A stretch of 13,740 nucleotides of DNA from an uncultured Prevotella sp. (GCA_946998295.1 CAMPYS010000035.1:1-13740); one strand, 5' to 3'; positions 1-6,816 are shown, numbered from the stretch's first letter. The notes: generated from the letters alone by a model not told the origin. Made by a program: numbers and translations.

Positions 1-49
1 TTGCTCATGGTTATATTTATTATATTAAGAAAACAAAGATAACCAAAAG

Positions 50-77
50 GGCTGACACCTCGTGAGATGTGTCAGCC
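50..77. terminator. Strong hairpin, probable factor-independent terminator
   Basis: GGCTGACAC at 50-58 pairs perfectly with GTGTCAGCC at 69-77 around a 10-base loop. This is the most GC-rich stem in the left intergenic region. On the plus strand it is followed by a T-rich run (ATAATTTATTTTG), and on the minus strand by CCTTTTGG, so it could end transcripts from either side. It may terminate a plus-strand gene lying left of the window or the candidate minus-strand RNA at about 103-400. The direction cannot be settled from sequence alone. Confidence 0.6.
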
Positions 78-99
78 ATAATTTATTTTGTTTGAAAAA

Positions 100-300
100 G
101 TTTTACCGGACAGCAATATATTCCAATATAGGCCATAGGAAAAGACAAAAGTTTATCACTATAGTACTCATATTGCTTTTTGCTTAGCTCCACCTCCTTA
201 GGTTGTTCACTCGCTTTATCTCAAACACCTCCCAGAGCTTTTTCCACTATACAGTAGTACCTATGAGGAGTTTTTCTAAATAGGGAAATATTTTTGTTAT
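100..300 (-). ncRNA. Candidate structured small RNA, possibly 6S-like
   Basis: Read on the minus strand, this block folds into nested stems. ACAAAA near 297 pairs with TTTTGT near 146. CTCATA (about 266-261) pairs with TATGAG (about 172-167). AGCTC (about 239-235) pairs with GAGCT (about 190-186). A terminal stem forms from AGGTGTT and AACAACCT. The unpaired segments between the second and third stems form a large internal bubble, a layout reminiscent of 6S RNA or of the Bacteroidales-1 motif. I recognise no diagnostic primary sequence. A possible -7 element, TATATTTG, lies upstream at 416-409 on the minus strand, but no clear -33 element accompanies it. A strong hairpin lies downstream at 77-50. 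The strand and both ends are uncertain. Confidence 0.3.
103..171 (-). CDS. Possible hydrophobic 22-residue peptide ORF
   Basis: An ATG at 171-169 opens 22 codons ending with TAA at 105-103. An in-frame TAA lies four codons before the ATG. The predicted peptide is strongly hydrophobic (Ile, Val, Phe, Leu and one Trp-Pro pair, with few charges), so it could span a membrane once. A perfect Shine-Dalgarno-like AAGGAGGTG sits upstream at 199-191, but the 19-base spacing is too long for ordinary use and the other genes here do not use such sites. The start codon would be paired in the candidate RNA fold. An ORF of this size is easily produced by chance. I record it because it combines hydrophobicity, an SD-like motif and a downstream hairpin. 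Confidence 0.15.
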   Translation of the reverse strand: MSTIVINFCLFLWPILEYIAVR

Positions 301-378
301 TTCCTACATTACTATTAGTTATTTATTCATCGTTATAGCATCTCATTAATATCAGTCACAAGGTAACGTTTGTTGACG

Positions 379-408
379 TTGATAAGAATAGTGTATATAT
401 TACAATTG
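379..408 (+). promoter_or_regulatory. Possible promoter facing the tandem repeat array
   Basis: TTG at 379-381, a 19-base spacer and TACAATTG at 401-408 fit the Bacteroidetes pattern with one mismatch in the -7 element (A for the first T of TTTG). Transcription would start near 415 and run toward the 23-bp repeats. An opposing -7-like TATATTTG overlaps the region at 416-409 on the minus strand, within a sequence bounded by CAATTG at 403-408 and 417-422. No clear gene follows on the plus strand. Confidence 0.3.
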
Positions 409-476
409 CAAATATACAATTGTAGTCGGTTAAAATAGTATTATTGTTATTTATCTTTTTTATCCTTTGCAGTTAG

Positions 477-514
477 GTTTTAGTGGTTTATCTCAACGGA
501 CGCTATATGCACGG
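477..514. repeat. Left flanking imperfect direct repeat of the array
   Basis: This segment (GTTTTAGTGGTTT, CTCAACGG, CTATAT, ACGG in order) resembles 733-767 on the other side of the 23-bp array in the same order and orientation, with a few small gaps. The array therefore sits between two related sequences of roughly 35-38 bases. Confidence 0.6.
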
Positions 515-520
515 TCAAAA

Positions 521-692
521 GACTTCTATAGGAAACACAGAAGGACTTATATAGGAAACGCAGAAGGACTTCTATAGGAAACGCAGAAGGACTTCTATAG
601 GAAACGCAGAAGGACTTCTATAAGAAACGCAGAAGGACTTCTATAGGAAACGCAGAAGGACTTATATAGGAAACACAGAAGGACTTATATAG
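521..692. repeat. 23-bp tandem repeat, about 7.5 copies
   Basis: Units begin at 521, 544, 567, 590, 613, 636 and 659, and a partial eighth unit spans 682-692. Within a unit CTTCT and AGAAG are inverted around 11 bases, so each copy can form a small hairpin. Variation is limited: CTTAT replaces CTTCT in units 2, 7 and 8; CACAG replaces CGCAG in units 1 and 7; unit 5 has a TAAG/TAGG change. The unit length is not a multiple of three and frames contain stops, so the array is not protein coding. There are no spacers, so it is not a CRISPR. It is a minisatellite-like array of unknown function. Confidence 0.95.
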
Positions 693-732
693 TTTAGTAT
701 TTACTACCTCATTTTAGTGTTCAGTTTTTAAA

Positions 733-767
733 GTTTAGCGGTTAGCTCAGCGGCTATATAGGAACGG
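733..767. repeat. Right flanking imperfect direct repeat of the array
   Basis: The partner of 477-514: GTTTAGCGGTTAG, CTCAGCGG, CTATATAGGAACGG in order. Its CTATATAGGAACGG part also resembles the core of the 23-bp unit (TTATATAGGAAACGC), suggesting that it contains a decayed array unit. Confidence 0.6.
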
Positions 768-789
768 CTATAACAATACATATTATTTT

Positions 790-834
790 ATGGCCAGTTA
801 AGTTAGACAATCATGATGGCTTAACTCAAGCCAT
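790..834. other. Hairpin of unknown role
   Basis: ATGGC at 790-794 pairs with GCCAT at 830-834, and AGTTAAG at 796-802 pairs with CTTAACT at 820-826, leaving a 17-base loop. Short unpaired stretches separate the two stems. A modest TTTTAAAA follows on the plus strand. No gene lies immediately upstream on either strand. It could be a relic of a mobile element or a weak terminator. Confidence 0.45.
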
Positions 835-906
835 TTTAAAACATCTTTTTATTGGTAAATTTTCTCTACAACGTTAAAAATTATACACTTCTACTTAAGA
901 CCCTAT

Positions 907-952
907 AAAAAATAACTCTTTCAGTAATAAAATTATCTACTGAAAGAGTTAT
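907..952 (-). terminator. Terminator of trigger factor
   Basis: A perfect 15-bp inverted repeat (ATAACTCTTTCAGTA at 912-926 and its complement at 938-952) with an 11-base loop lies about 87 bases past the tig stop codon. On the minus strand it is followed by a run of T residues (911-907). This is a standard factor-independent terminator. Confidence 0.9.
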
Positions 953-1038
953 CATAACTGTTAAATTTCAACTTTGTGCATAATATAAATATTATCTAAA
1001 TATTTTATATCATTGCTTAGTTGCTGCCTAAAATAAAC

Positions 1039-2430
1039 TTATTTGCTTTCCTTATCGTCTTTTGCTTCAGGTTCAAATAATTTATTGAAATCGTCCAAAG
1101 AAATTTTCTTCTTCTGTAGCTTTACAACTGTCTTTAATTTTTCTGCTAATTTTGTATCTAAAGCAGCTTCAACAAATGAGTCTATATTCTCTCTCTTTTT
1201 AAGAGCCTCATCTGCATACTTGTTAATGTATTCATCTGGTACATTATTCATTCCATATTGTGCAAATTGAGCACGAGCCATTTGAGCCGCAACATCTTTT
1301 ACATCAGAATCGTCAACCTTTATATCGTTAGCTAAGGCAAGCTCTTCTTTTATCAAGTGCCATCTTAATTCATCAATGCTCTTATCATAGTTCTTCTCAA
1401 CGAAATCTTTACCTTTGTCTTTGTTATTAGCTATCATCACTCTTTTAAGAATTTCATCAGGGAACTTCAACTTTCCTACTTTCTTCTCCATATAAGTACG
1501 TAAGTCCATAATAAATCTATGATCAGAGTCATTTTGTAGTTGTTTAGCTAAACCATCAGAAATTGCTTTGCGGAATCCTTTTTCATCTTCTATTTTTGCT
1601 TCTGCACCATAAACTTTATCCCAAAGTTCTTTATTATTTTCTGCATGTACATAACGTGAAATCTCTGTTATTTGATAAGAGAAATTTCCTGTATGGTTAG
1701 CTACTTCATTGCGTTCTATTTTTAGCAAAGATGATATTTCAGCATCGCTATTTGGATATGCCTTACGAGGATTAAATATAATAATATCGCCTAATTTTGC
1801 ATTATCAAATAATTTCTTTTGTTCGTCAACTTTAATATATTGAGGCATCAAAACGGCTCCTTCTACTACGATTCCATTTTCTAAAGTATTGCCATTTTCA
1901 TCAAGTTCTCTTAAATCTCCCTTAAGCATATCGCGCTTTTCTTCATTATACTGCTCAACCTTATCATAATGTCCTGCACGACTTGCAAACATATCAATTT
2001 GCTTATCTATAAGTTCATCATCAATATTTATATTATAATAAGGAACTGTATCTTTTTCATTAAGCTCTGCCTTGAACTCAGGTGCTACAGCTATATCAAA
2101 CATAAATGTGTAAGGTGCCTCTTTTTCTATATCGACAGGTTCTTGCTTAGTTGATCCCATAGGCTGACCTAACATTTTTATATTGTTATCCTTTAGATAT
2201 TTATTAAGTTCTTCACCTAATAAATTATTTATGGTATCCATTTTAAGTTGTGAACCTACTTGTTTTTTTATAATTCCCATTGGAACTTGTCCGGGACGAA
2301 AACCTGGCATATTTGCACGCTTGCGATAATCTTTTAAAGACTTCTCAAAATTAGCTTTGTAGTCGTTCTCTTCGATAACGATTGTCATGAGACCGTTTAT
2401 CTTGTCGGGATTTTCAAATGAAATTTTCAT
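1039..2430 (-). CDS. tig: Trigger factor, ribosome-associated chaperone
   Basis: This protein is the cytosolic chaperone that binds the ribosome beside the exit tunnel and shields nascent chains. The N-terminal domain carries the ribosome-docking signature GFRPGQVP at residues 43-50, the family's GFRxGxxP loop at its usual position. A central segment (about 150-260) corresponds to the FKBP-like peptidyl-prolyl isomerase domain but is divergent, as is usual in Bacteroidetes. The remaining C-terminal part is charged and helical and forms the chaperone arms. At 463 residues it is somewhat longer than the E. coli protein (432). The ATG at 2430 is supported by the family N-terminus (MKISFENPDK). 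The gene has a dedicated terminator and a likely promoter in the gap shared with tRNA-Lys. It is not next to clpP or clpX in this window. Confidence 0.96.
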   Translation of the reverse strand: MKISFENPDKINGLMTIVIEENDYKANFEKSLKDYRKRANMPGFRPGQVPMGIIKKQVGSQLKMDTINNLLGEELNKYLKDNNIKMLGQPMGSTKQEPVDIEKEAPYTFMFDIAVAPEFKAELNEKDTVPYYNINIDDELIDKQIDMFASRAGHYDKVEQYNEEKRDMLKGDLRELDENGNTLENGIVVEGAVLMPQYIKVDEQKKLFDNAKLGDIIIFNPRKAYPNSDAEISSLLKIERNEVANHTGNFSYQITEISRYVHAENNKELWDKVYGAEAKIEDEKGFRKAISDGLAKQLQNDSDHRFIMDLRTYMEKKVGKLKFPDEILKRVMIANNKDKGKDFVEKNYDKSIDELRWHLIKEELALANDIKVDDSDVKDVAAQMARAQFAQYGMNNVPDEYINKYADEALKKRENIDSFVEAALDTKLAEKLKTVVKLQKKKISLDDFNKLFEPEAKDDKESK

Positions 2431-2462
2431 CTTGGATGTTTTTTATATATTATATTATTTAT

Positions 2463-2484
2463 TTCTATTAAAGTTCTATTAAAG
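2463..2484. repeat. Two 11-bp direct repeats in the tig leader
   Basis: TTCTATTAAAG occurs twice head to tail (2463-2473 and 2474-2484), followed by a partial third copy TTCTATG. It lies between the probable tig start site and the start codon, so it would be part of the tig leader RNA. It is probably a slippage product. Confidence 0.7.
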
Positions 2485-2525
2485 TTCTATGCCTCAAATG
2501 CTATTATACTAATAACTTTGAATTG

Positions 2526-2533
2526 CAAAGGTA
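2526..2533 (-). promoter_or_regulatory. -7 element of the probable tig promoter
   Basis: On the minus strand this reads TACCTTTG, a perfect TAnnTTTG element, with transcription expected near 2519 and a leader of about 90 bases. The -33 position has only a T-rich stretch (TTTT about 16 bases upstream), so the upstream half is weak. Confidence 0.55.
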
Positions 2534-2581
2534 GTTATTTTTTTTTGTGAAAAGCATTTCTAAAAAAATATTTAGTATTTA

Positions 2582-2613
2582 TTTGTAAGTTTCAATTTTT
2601 AGTATTACCTTTG
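2582..2613 (+). promoter_or_regulatory. Promoter of tRNA-Lys
   Basis: TTTG at 2582-2585, a 20-base spacer and TACCTTTG at 2606-2613 match the Bacteroidetes primary sigma consensus exactly. The start would fall near 2620, about 20 bases before the tRNA. Confidence 0.85.
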
Positions 2614-2640
2614 CACTCGCTTTTAAGATAATAAAAGTTT

Positions 2641-2713
2641 GATTCGCTAGCTCAGTTGGTAGAGCACAACACTTTTAATGTTGGGGTCATGGGTTCGAAC
2701 CCCATGCGAATCA
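2641..2713 (+). tRNA. tRNA-Lys, anticodon UUU
   Basis: All cloverleaf parts are present. The acceptor GATTCGC pairs with GCGAATC. The D arm is GCTC...GAGC with the AGTTGGTAGA loop. The anticodon stem CAACA/TGTTG encloses CTTTTAA, giving UUU at positions 34-36. The T arm contains GGTTCGAAC flanked by GGG/CCC pairs. The discriminator base is A at 2713 and CCA is not encoded (CTT follows). It decodes AAA and probably AAG. It has its own promoter and appears monocistronic. Confidence 0.97.
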
Positions 2714-2764
2714 CTTTCCTTTTATATAAAAACAAAATTCACATAGTTTAATTATCTTACATTG

Positions 2765-2806
2765 TATAATAAAGAATATATATATATTCTGAATTATACT
2801 TTTTTT
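2765..2806 (+). terminator. AT-only hairpin, possible tRNA terminator
   Basis: A perfect 18-bp palindrome at 2773-2790 (AGAATATAT and its complement) is flanked by TATAA at 2765-2769 and TTATA at 2794-2798, and seven T residues follow at 2800-2806. The placement fits termination downstream of tRNA-Lys, but the stem is almost entirely A-T pairs and would be weak. Confidence 0.4.
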
Positions 2807-2857
2807 ATATATACTAAATTTTATAATTAATCTTGTACTAAAAAATATACAAAGCTC

Positions 2858-2889
2858 TTTCAGATAAAAGAGTATATTGAGTAATTTTG
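2858..2889 (+). promoter_or_regulatory. Promoter of the hydrolase-flavoprotein pair
   Basis: TTTC at 2858-2861, a 20-base spacer and TAATTTTG at 2882-2889 fit the consensus with one mismatch in the -33 element. Transcription is expected near 2896. This makes the TTG at 2887 part of the promoter and argues for the ATG at 2917 as the real start. Confidence 0.7.
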
Positions 2890-2916
2890 TGCTTAAATAT
2901 AATAATTAATATATTA

Positions 2917-3729
2917 ATGCTTAATTTTATATCTTTTGGTAGTGGTAGTAGTGGTAATGCTTACATACTCTATAATAATAACGACTGTATAGCCATAGAT
3001 TGTGGTGTGGGTATACGCACTCTTAAAAAACATTTTCGCAACGTCGGCTTTGAATTGTCAATGATAAAAAATATATTAGTAACACATGAACATGCTGACC
3101 ATGTTAAGTCTGTTGGTGTTTTAAGTAACACTTACAACATACCTGTTTATTCCACAAAAACAGTTCATAATGGTATATTAGGTAATTGGACTGTCAAAAA
3201 AAAGATAAATCCAAACTTGGTACGTTTTTTAAATAAAGGAGAAAAAATAAATATTGGTTCTTTCGTAGTAACTCCTTTTAATGTACCACATGATAGCAAA
3301 GACTGCATAGGATATTTAATAGAATATGATAATTTGAACTTTGTCATAGTTACAGATTGTGGACATATCACAGACGAAATACGTAAATATATCAAAATAG
3401 CGAATTTTCTTGTTTTAGAAGCAAACTATGAACCAAACCTTCTTCTCAATGGAGTTTATCCACAACATCTTAAAGAGCGTATAAATAGTCCAAATGGTCA
3501 TTTAAGCAACATAGAATGTGGAAAAGTCATAGCAGAAGAATCTACAAATAATTTACGGTATGTATGGTTATGCCATCTTAGCGAATCAAATAACAGTCCT
3601 GTAACAGCCCGAGAAACTGTTGAAAAAATTTTACAAGATGCTAATATCATTTTAGGACAAGATTTTGATATTGATGTATTAAACAGAAAGCAACCAAGTA
3701 AAATTTGGAACCTTACAAGGTTAATATAA
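2917..3729 (+). CDS. Metallo-beta-lactamase-fold hydrolase, WalJ/YycJ-like
   Basis: This is a metal-dependent hydrolase of the metallo-beta-lactamase superfamily. The zinc-binding motif HEHADH is at residues 57-62. Further likely ligands are His125 (PHD), Asp147 (TDCGH) and His220 (CHLSESNNSP). The N-terminal SFGSGSSGNAY and the NGHLSN and HLSESNNSP segments are typical of the WalJ/YycJ group, whose members have been linked to DNA repair nuclease activity and, in Firmicutes, to the WalK/WalR locus. No two-component genes are nearby here, so that role is not implied. An in-frame TTG at 2887 would extend the protein by 10 residues but overlaps the promoter; the ATG at 2917 starts directly on the conserved N-terminus, giving 270 residues. 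The flavoprotein gene follows after 9 bases, indicating co-transcription. The exact substrate is unknown. Confidence 0.9.
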   Translation: MLNFISFGSGSSGNAYILYNNNDCIAIDCGVGIRTLKKHFRNVGFELSMIKNILVTHEHADHVKSVGVLSNTYNIPVYSTKTVHNGILGNWTVKKKINPNLVRFLNKGEKINIGSFVVTPFNVPHDSKDCIGYLIEYDNLNFVIVTDCGHITDEIRKYIKIANFLVLEANYEPNLLLNGVYPQHLKERINSPNGHLSNIECGKVIAEESTNNLRYVWLCHLSESNNSPVTARETVEKILQDANIILGQDFDIDVLNRKQPSKIWNLTRLI

Positions 3730-3738
3730 TAACATTAT

Positions 3739-4950
3739 ATGAAAAATATAGCTATTATAGGAGGGGGCGCTGCAGGCTTTTTCTCTGCTATTCGGGCAAA
3801 AGAAACAAATCCAACAGCAAACGTAAAACTATTTGAGAAAAGCTCTAAAGTCTTAAGTAAAGTTTTACTTACAGGTGGAGGACGTTGCAATTTAACAAAT
3901 TCTTTTTTAGAGATAAATAGTTTTAAATCTGTATATCCTCGCGGCTTTAAATTAATGCAATCTTTATTTTGTAAGTTTGACAACATATCTACATACAAAT
4001 GGTTTGAAAATCATGGAGTAAAACTTGTTACACAAAATGATAACAGAGTGTTTCCATATTCAGAAAACTCGCAAACTATAGCTAATTGCCTTATAAAAAC
4101 TGCTAATACGCTTGGCATAAAAATATTAGTAAATCATTCCTTAGAAGAGATTATTAATATAGACTCAAAGTTAGAACTAAAATTTAAAAATCACCAATCG
4201 GACATATTTGACAAAGTTATTATAGCTACAGGCGGCAGTTCTAATCCAAATAGGTTTATATATCTTGAGAATTTAGGACACTGTGTAGAGAAACCTATAC
4301 CATCACTTTTTACTTTTAACATAACAGATAAAAACTTATCAAAGCTTATGGGTACTACAGTAAATTCAGTTATACTGTCACTGCCTACAACAAAATTTCG
4401 TAGTACAGGAAGTTTACTAATTACTCATTGGGGAATAAGTGGACCATCAGTATTAAAACTATCGTCTTATGCAGCACGTTATCTATTTGAAAAGGATTAT
4501 AAATTCCAAGTAAGTATTAATTGGCTCGCAGAAACAAATATACAAGTTGCAACATCTATATATTGTAATTTTATTACTGAAAATAAAAATAAACAAATTA
4601 TTTCTGCTAATCCCTTTGGTATATCGTCACGCCTTTGGAAATATTTGGTAATACGTGCATGTATAAACTCGTTTACTCGCTTGCAGGAACTTAATAAAAA
4701 GGCAATTAACAAGTTAATAGAAACTCTTACTAACGATAAATACTTAGTGTCAAGCAAAAGCAAATGGCGTGAAGAATTTGTAACCTGTGGAGGTATAAGC
4801 TTAAAAGATGTAGATAAAAATAGTTTAGAAAGTAAAAAATGTAACGGACTATATTTTGCAGGAGAAATTTTAGATATAGACGGTGTTACAGGAGGTTTTA
4901 ATCTACAAGCTGCATGGACAACTGGTTATATAGCTGGTTCTTCTATATGA
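3739..4950 (+). CDS. HI0933/YhiN-family FAD-dependent oxidoreductase
   Basis: A predicted cytosolic flavoprotein. The FAD-binding Rossmann motif GGGAAG is at residues 8-13. The family signature LLTGGGRCNLTN is at about 43-54, and a C-terminal FAD-contact block runs from about 370 (GLYFAGEILDIDGVTGGFN) to about 396, preceded by CGGIS. Length (403) is normal for the HI0933/YhiN group, often annotated as NAD(P)/FAD-dependent oxidoreductase or aminoacetone oxidase family. Some relatives (BaiN) act in bile-acid dehydroxylation, but the physiological substrate of most members is unknown and the name should not be transferred. It starts 9 bases after the hydrolase stop codon, with no promoter between them, so the two are probably one operon. 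No Shine-Dalgarno site precedes the ATG. Confidence 0.92.
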   Translation: MKNIAIIGGGAAGFFSAIRAKETNPTANVKLFEKSSKVLSKVLLTGGGRCNLTNSFLEINSFKSVYPRGFKLMQSLFCKFDNISTYKWFENHGVKLVTQNDNRVFPYSENSQTIANCLIKTANTLGIKILVNHSLEEIINIDSKLELKFKNHQSDIFDKVIIATGGSSNPNRFIYLENLGHCVEKPIPSLFTFNITDKNLSKLMGTTVNSVILSLPTTKFRSTGSLLITHWGISGPSVLKLSSYAARYLFEKDYKFQVSINWLAETNIQVATSIYCNFITENKNKQIISANPFGISSRLWKYLVIRACINSFTRLQELNKKAINKLIETLTNDKYLVSSKSKWREEFVTCGGISLKDVDKNSLESKKCNGLYFAGEILDIDGVTGGFNLQAAWTTGYIAGSSI

Positions 4951-4957
4951 TTTTTAC

Positions 4958-5000
4958 AAAAAAAGTGAGCGAATAATTTCTATAATAGAAACTACTCACT
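4958..5000 (-). terminator. Terminator of the DUF349 gene, possibly bidirectional
   Basis: AGTGAG at 4964-4969 pairs with CTCACT at 4995-5000, and TTTCTA at 4977-4982 pairs with TAGAAA at 4986-4991. On the minus strand six T residues follow (4963-4958). It lies between two convergent genes. The plus-strand side lacks a good T run, but the stem may also serve the flavoprotein gene. Confidence 0.75.
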
Positions 5001-5037
5001 CACAGAATTAAACCTATTATAATAATATATTTAAATA

Positions 5038-6816
5038 TTACTTGCTTTTTATCTCAACATCAATAGCCTTAATCTTTTGCTTAGTCTCTTCGATATTATC
5101 TCTCAAATGTTGCACCTTACGATTCATTTCATCTATAAGCGTATTACCTTTTTTAGATTTTATATTTAAGAAACCTAAGTTATTTTCATAAGTATTTACT
5201 TCTTGCCTCAACTGTTCAAGACGATGCATTAAATGTGAACGTTCTTGTATAAGTGCCTTTTCGCCTCGAGCTGCTACATCCTTAATAGAGTCTTTAAATT
5301 TGTCAATACGTTTCTTCGAAGCATCAATATTAAGAATGTCATAAAGAGCATTTAAAGCTTTATGGTAATTTTCGTATATTGTATCTTTAGATTTAAAAGG
5401 AACATGCCCGATACTATTATAAAGCTCAACTAACTTATCTACCTCCTCTTCCATTGCGTCAACAGGGTTAGTGGTTAAGTCTTTTAATTTGTCTATAATT
5501 CCTTGTTTTTTCTTAAGATTCTCTCGTTCTACGGCATAAATATTTCCTTTTTCTTTATTGCGTTGTTCAAAGAAATAATTACAAGTTTCAACAAAATCAT
5601 TCCAAAGTACATCACCAATTTTTTTAGGAACCATACCTATAGTTCTCCATTCTTTTTGTAGTGCTATAAACTTGTCAGTTGTTTCTTTCCAATCTGTTGA
5701 ATCTTTTAGTTCCTTAGCCTTTTGCAATAAAGCGCGCTTTTTCTCTTCATTTTGTGAATATTTAGCTTTTAAGTCTTTAAAAAACTCAGACTTGTTATTA
5801 AAAAAAGTATCACATGCTTTGCGGAATCTTTCGAAAATTTTAACATTCATTTTTTGAGGAGCAAAACCAATCGTTTTCCACTCCTTCTGAATATTAATTA
5901 TTTCTTGTGTTATTTTTTCCCACTCCTTAACAGTTTTACAAGTTTCTGTTATTAATTCTTCAACTTTTTCGCACAATGCATTTTTACGGGCTAAATTATC
6001 CTCTTCTTTAGCTCTTAGCTCTTCAAAATGGTTTTGATGTTTCTTATTTATAACAGTGCTTGCGGCTTTAAACCTTGTCCATATCTGCTCTCTTAAATCT
6101 TTTTCTACTGGTCCCGTTTCACGAAATTCTTGGTGCAATTCTTGCAATTGATGAAAAGCACTTACAACATCAGGCTCAGCATCTAACTTTTCAGCAGCTT
6201 CGCATAATTGTATTTTCTTTTCAAGATTTTTCTTAAAATCATACTCTCTTGCCTCCCTGTTAAGGCTTAATAAGTCGTAAAACTGTTCTGTATAAAGCTG
6301 ATAATTACGCCAAAGCTCATTAATATTAGCTACTGGAACTAACTTTATAGCTTTCCACTCTTGTTGTAGAGTTTTAAATTCTTGAAATCTTTTACTGGCT
6401 TCCTCAGGAGTGGTAGCCATATTCTTTATTTTTTCAATAATTTCTTCTTTTTTCTTTAGGTTTTCTTGCTTTAACTCTTCTTGTTCAATGAAAGCTTTTT
6501 GTCTTTTTTCTTTTATTATAGCAAACTGTGCCTTAAAATTTTCCTCATCTACATCAGGCTGTATTTTATAAGTTTCAGGATCTCCTCCTTCTGCTAAATA
6601 AGTTTTTAGTTGTTCATCACGCTCTGCAGTATGAAGTTTATAAAAAATAGATTTTAAGTTATCTATTTCTACTTTGTTTGGTACTTCGTCACTTTTAGCT
6701 ATTTCTGTAATTCTTTCTACTACTTCTTTTTTAGAAAGATAATGCTTATCAACTGTATTAGCTAAGCTTTCAGCTGTCCCTTGTTGTAAGGGAGTAGTTT
6801 CTTGAGAGTCTATCAT
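5038..6816 (-). CDS. DUF349 repeat protein, five repeats
   Basis: A 592-residue, highly charged and probably all-helical protein with no signal peptide or membrane segment. Five copies of a DUF349-type repeat can be read at about 150-181, 227-257, 309-339, 386-416 and 464-493, roughly 80 residues apart. The shared pattern is LQ-EW--IG-VP, then a W/F-x-x-F/Y turn and an aromatic end. Examples are IQKEWKTIGFAP and LQKEWRTIGMVP. The first copy has IKLVP and the fifth lacks the EW pair, so the outer copies are the most diverged. Residues from about 520 to the end look like a coiled coil. The family is widespread in Bacteroidetes and its biochemical function is unknown to me. It has its own promoter, leader of about 100 bases and terminator, so it is a monocistronic unit. 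Confidence 0.9.
   Translation of the reverse strand: MIDSQETTPLQQGTAESLANTVDKHYLSKKEVVERITEIAKSDEVPNKVEIDNLKSIFYKLHTAERDEQLKTYLAEGGDPETYKIQPDVDEENFKAQFAIIKEKRQKAFIEQEELKQENLKKKEEIIEKIKNMATTPEEASKRFQEFKTLQQEWKAIKLVPVANINELWRNYQLYTEQFYDLLSLNREAREYDFKKNLEKKIQLCEAAEKLDAEPDVVSAFHQLQELHQEFRETGPVEKDLREQIWTRFKAASTVINKKHQNHFEELRAKEEDNLARKNALCEKVEELITETCKTVKEWEKITQEIINIQKEWKTIGFAPQKMNVKIFERFRKACDTFFNNKSEFFKDLKAKYSQNEEKKRALLQKAKELKDSTDWKETTDKFIALQKEWRTIGMVPKKIGDVLWNDFVETCNYFFEQRNKEKGNIYAVERENLKKKQGIIDKLKDLTTNPVDAMEEEVDKLVELYNSIGHVPFKSKDTIYENYHKALNALYDILNIDASKKRIDKFKDSIKDVAARGEKALIQERSHLMHRLEQLRQEVNTYENNLGFLNIKSKKGNTLIDEMNRKVQHLRDNIEETKQKIKAIDVEIKSK

Noticed and set aside
185..205. Fragment of a 16S rRNA 3' end
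   Set aside because: Only the nine bases CACCTCCTT match; the surrounding bases do not resemble 16S rRNA.
40..402. tmRNA or RNase P RNA on the minus strand
   Set aside because: Size would fit, but neither the tmRNA acceptor end and tag frame nor the conserved RNase P core sequences can be found.
521..692. CRISPR array
   Set aside because: Units are directly head to tail with no unique spacers, 23 bp long, and no cas genes are present.
738..755. tRNA-like GGTTAGCTCAGCGG
   Set aside because: It resembles a D arm, but no anticodon stem, T arm or matching acceptor follows.
1..1038. Insertion sequence remnant
   Set aside because: No transposase fragment in any frame and no matching terminal inverted repeats with target duplication were found.
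1043..1270. Plus-strand ORF inside tig
   Set aside because: Shadow of the minus-strand trigger factor gene, with no family features.
3735..3998. Minus-strand ORF opposite the flavoprotein N-terminus
   Set aside because: Antisense of a conserved FAD-binding region; no supporting promoter or domain.
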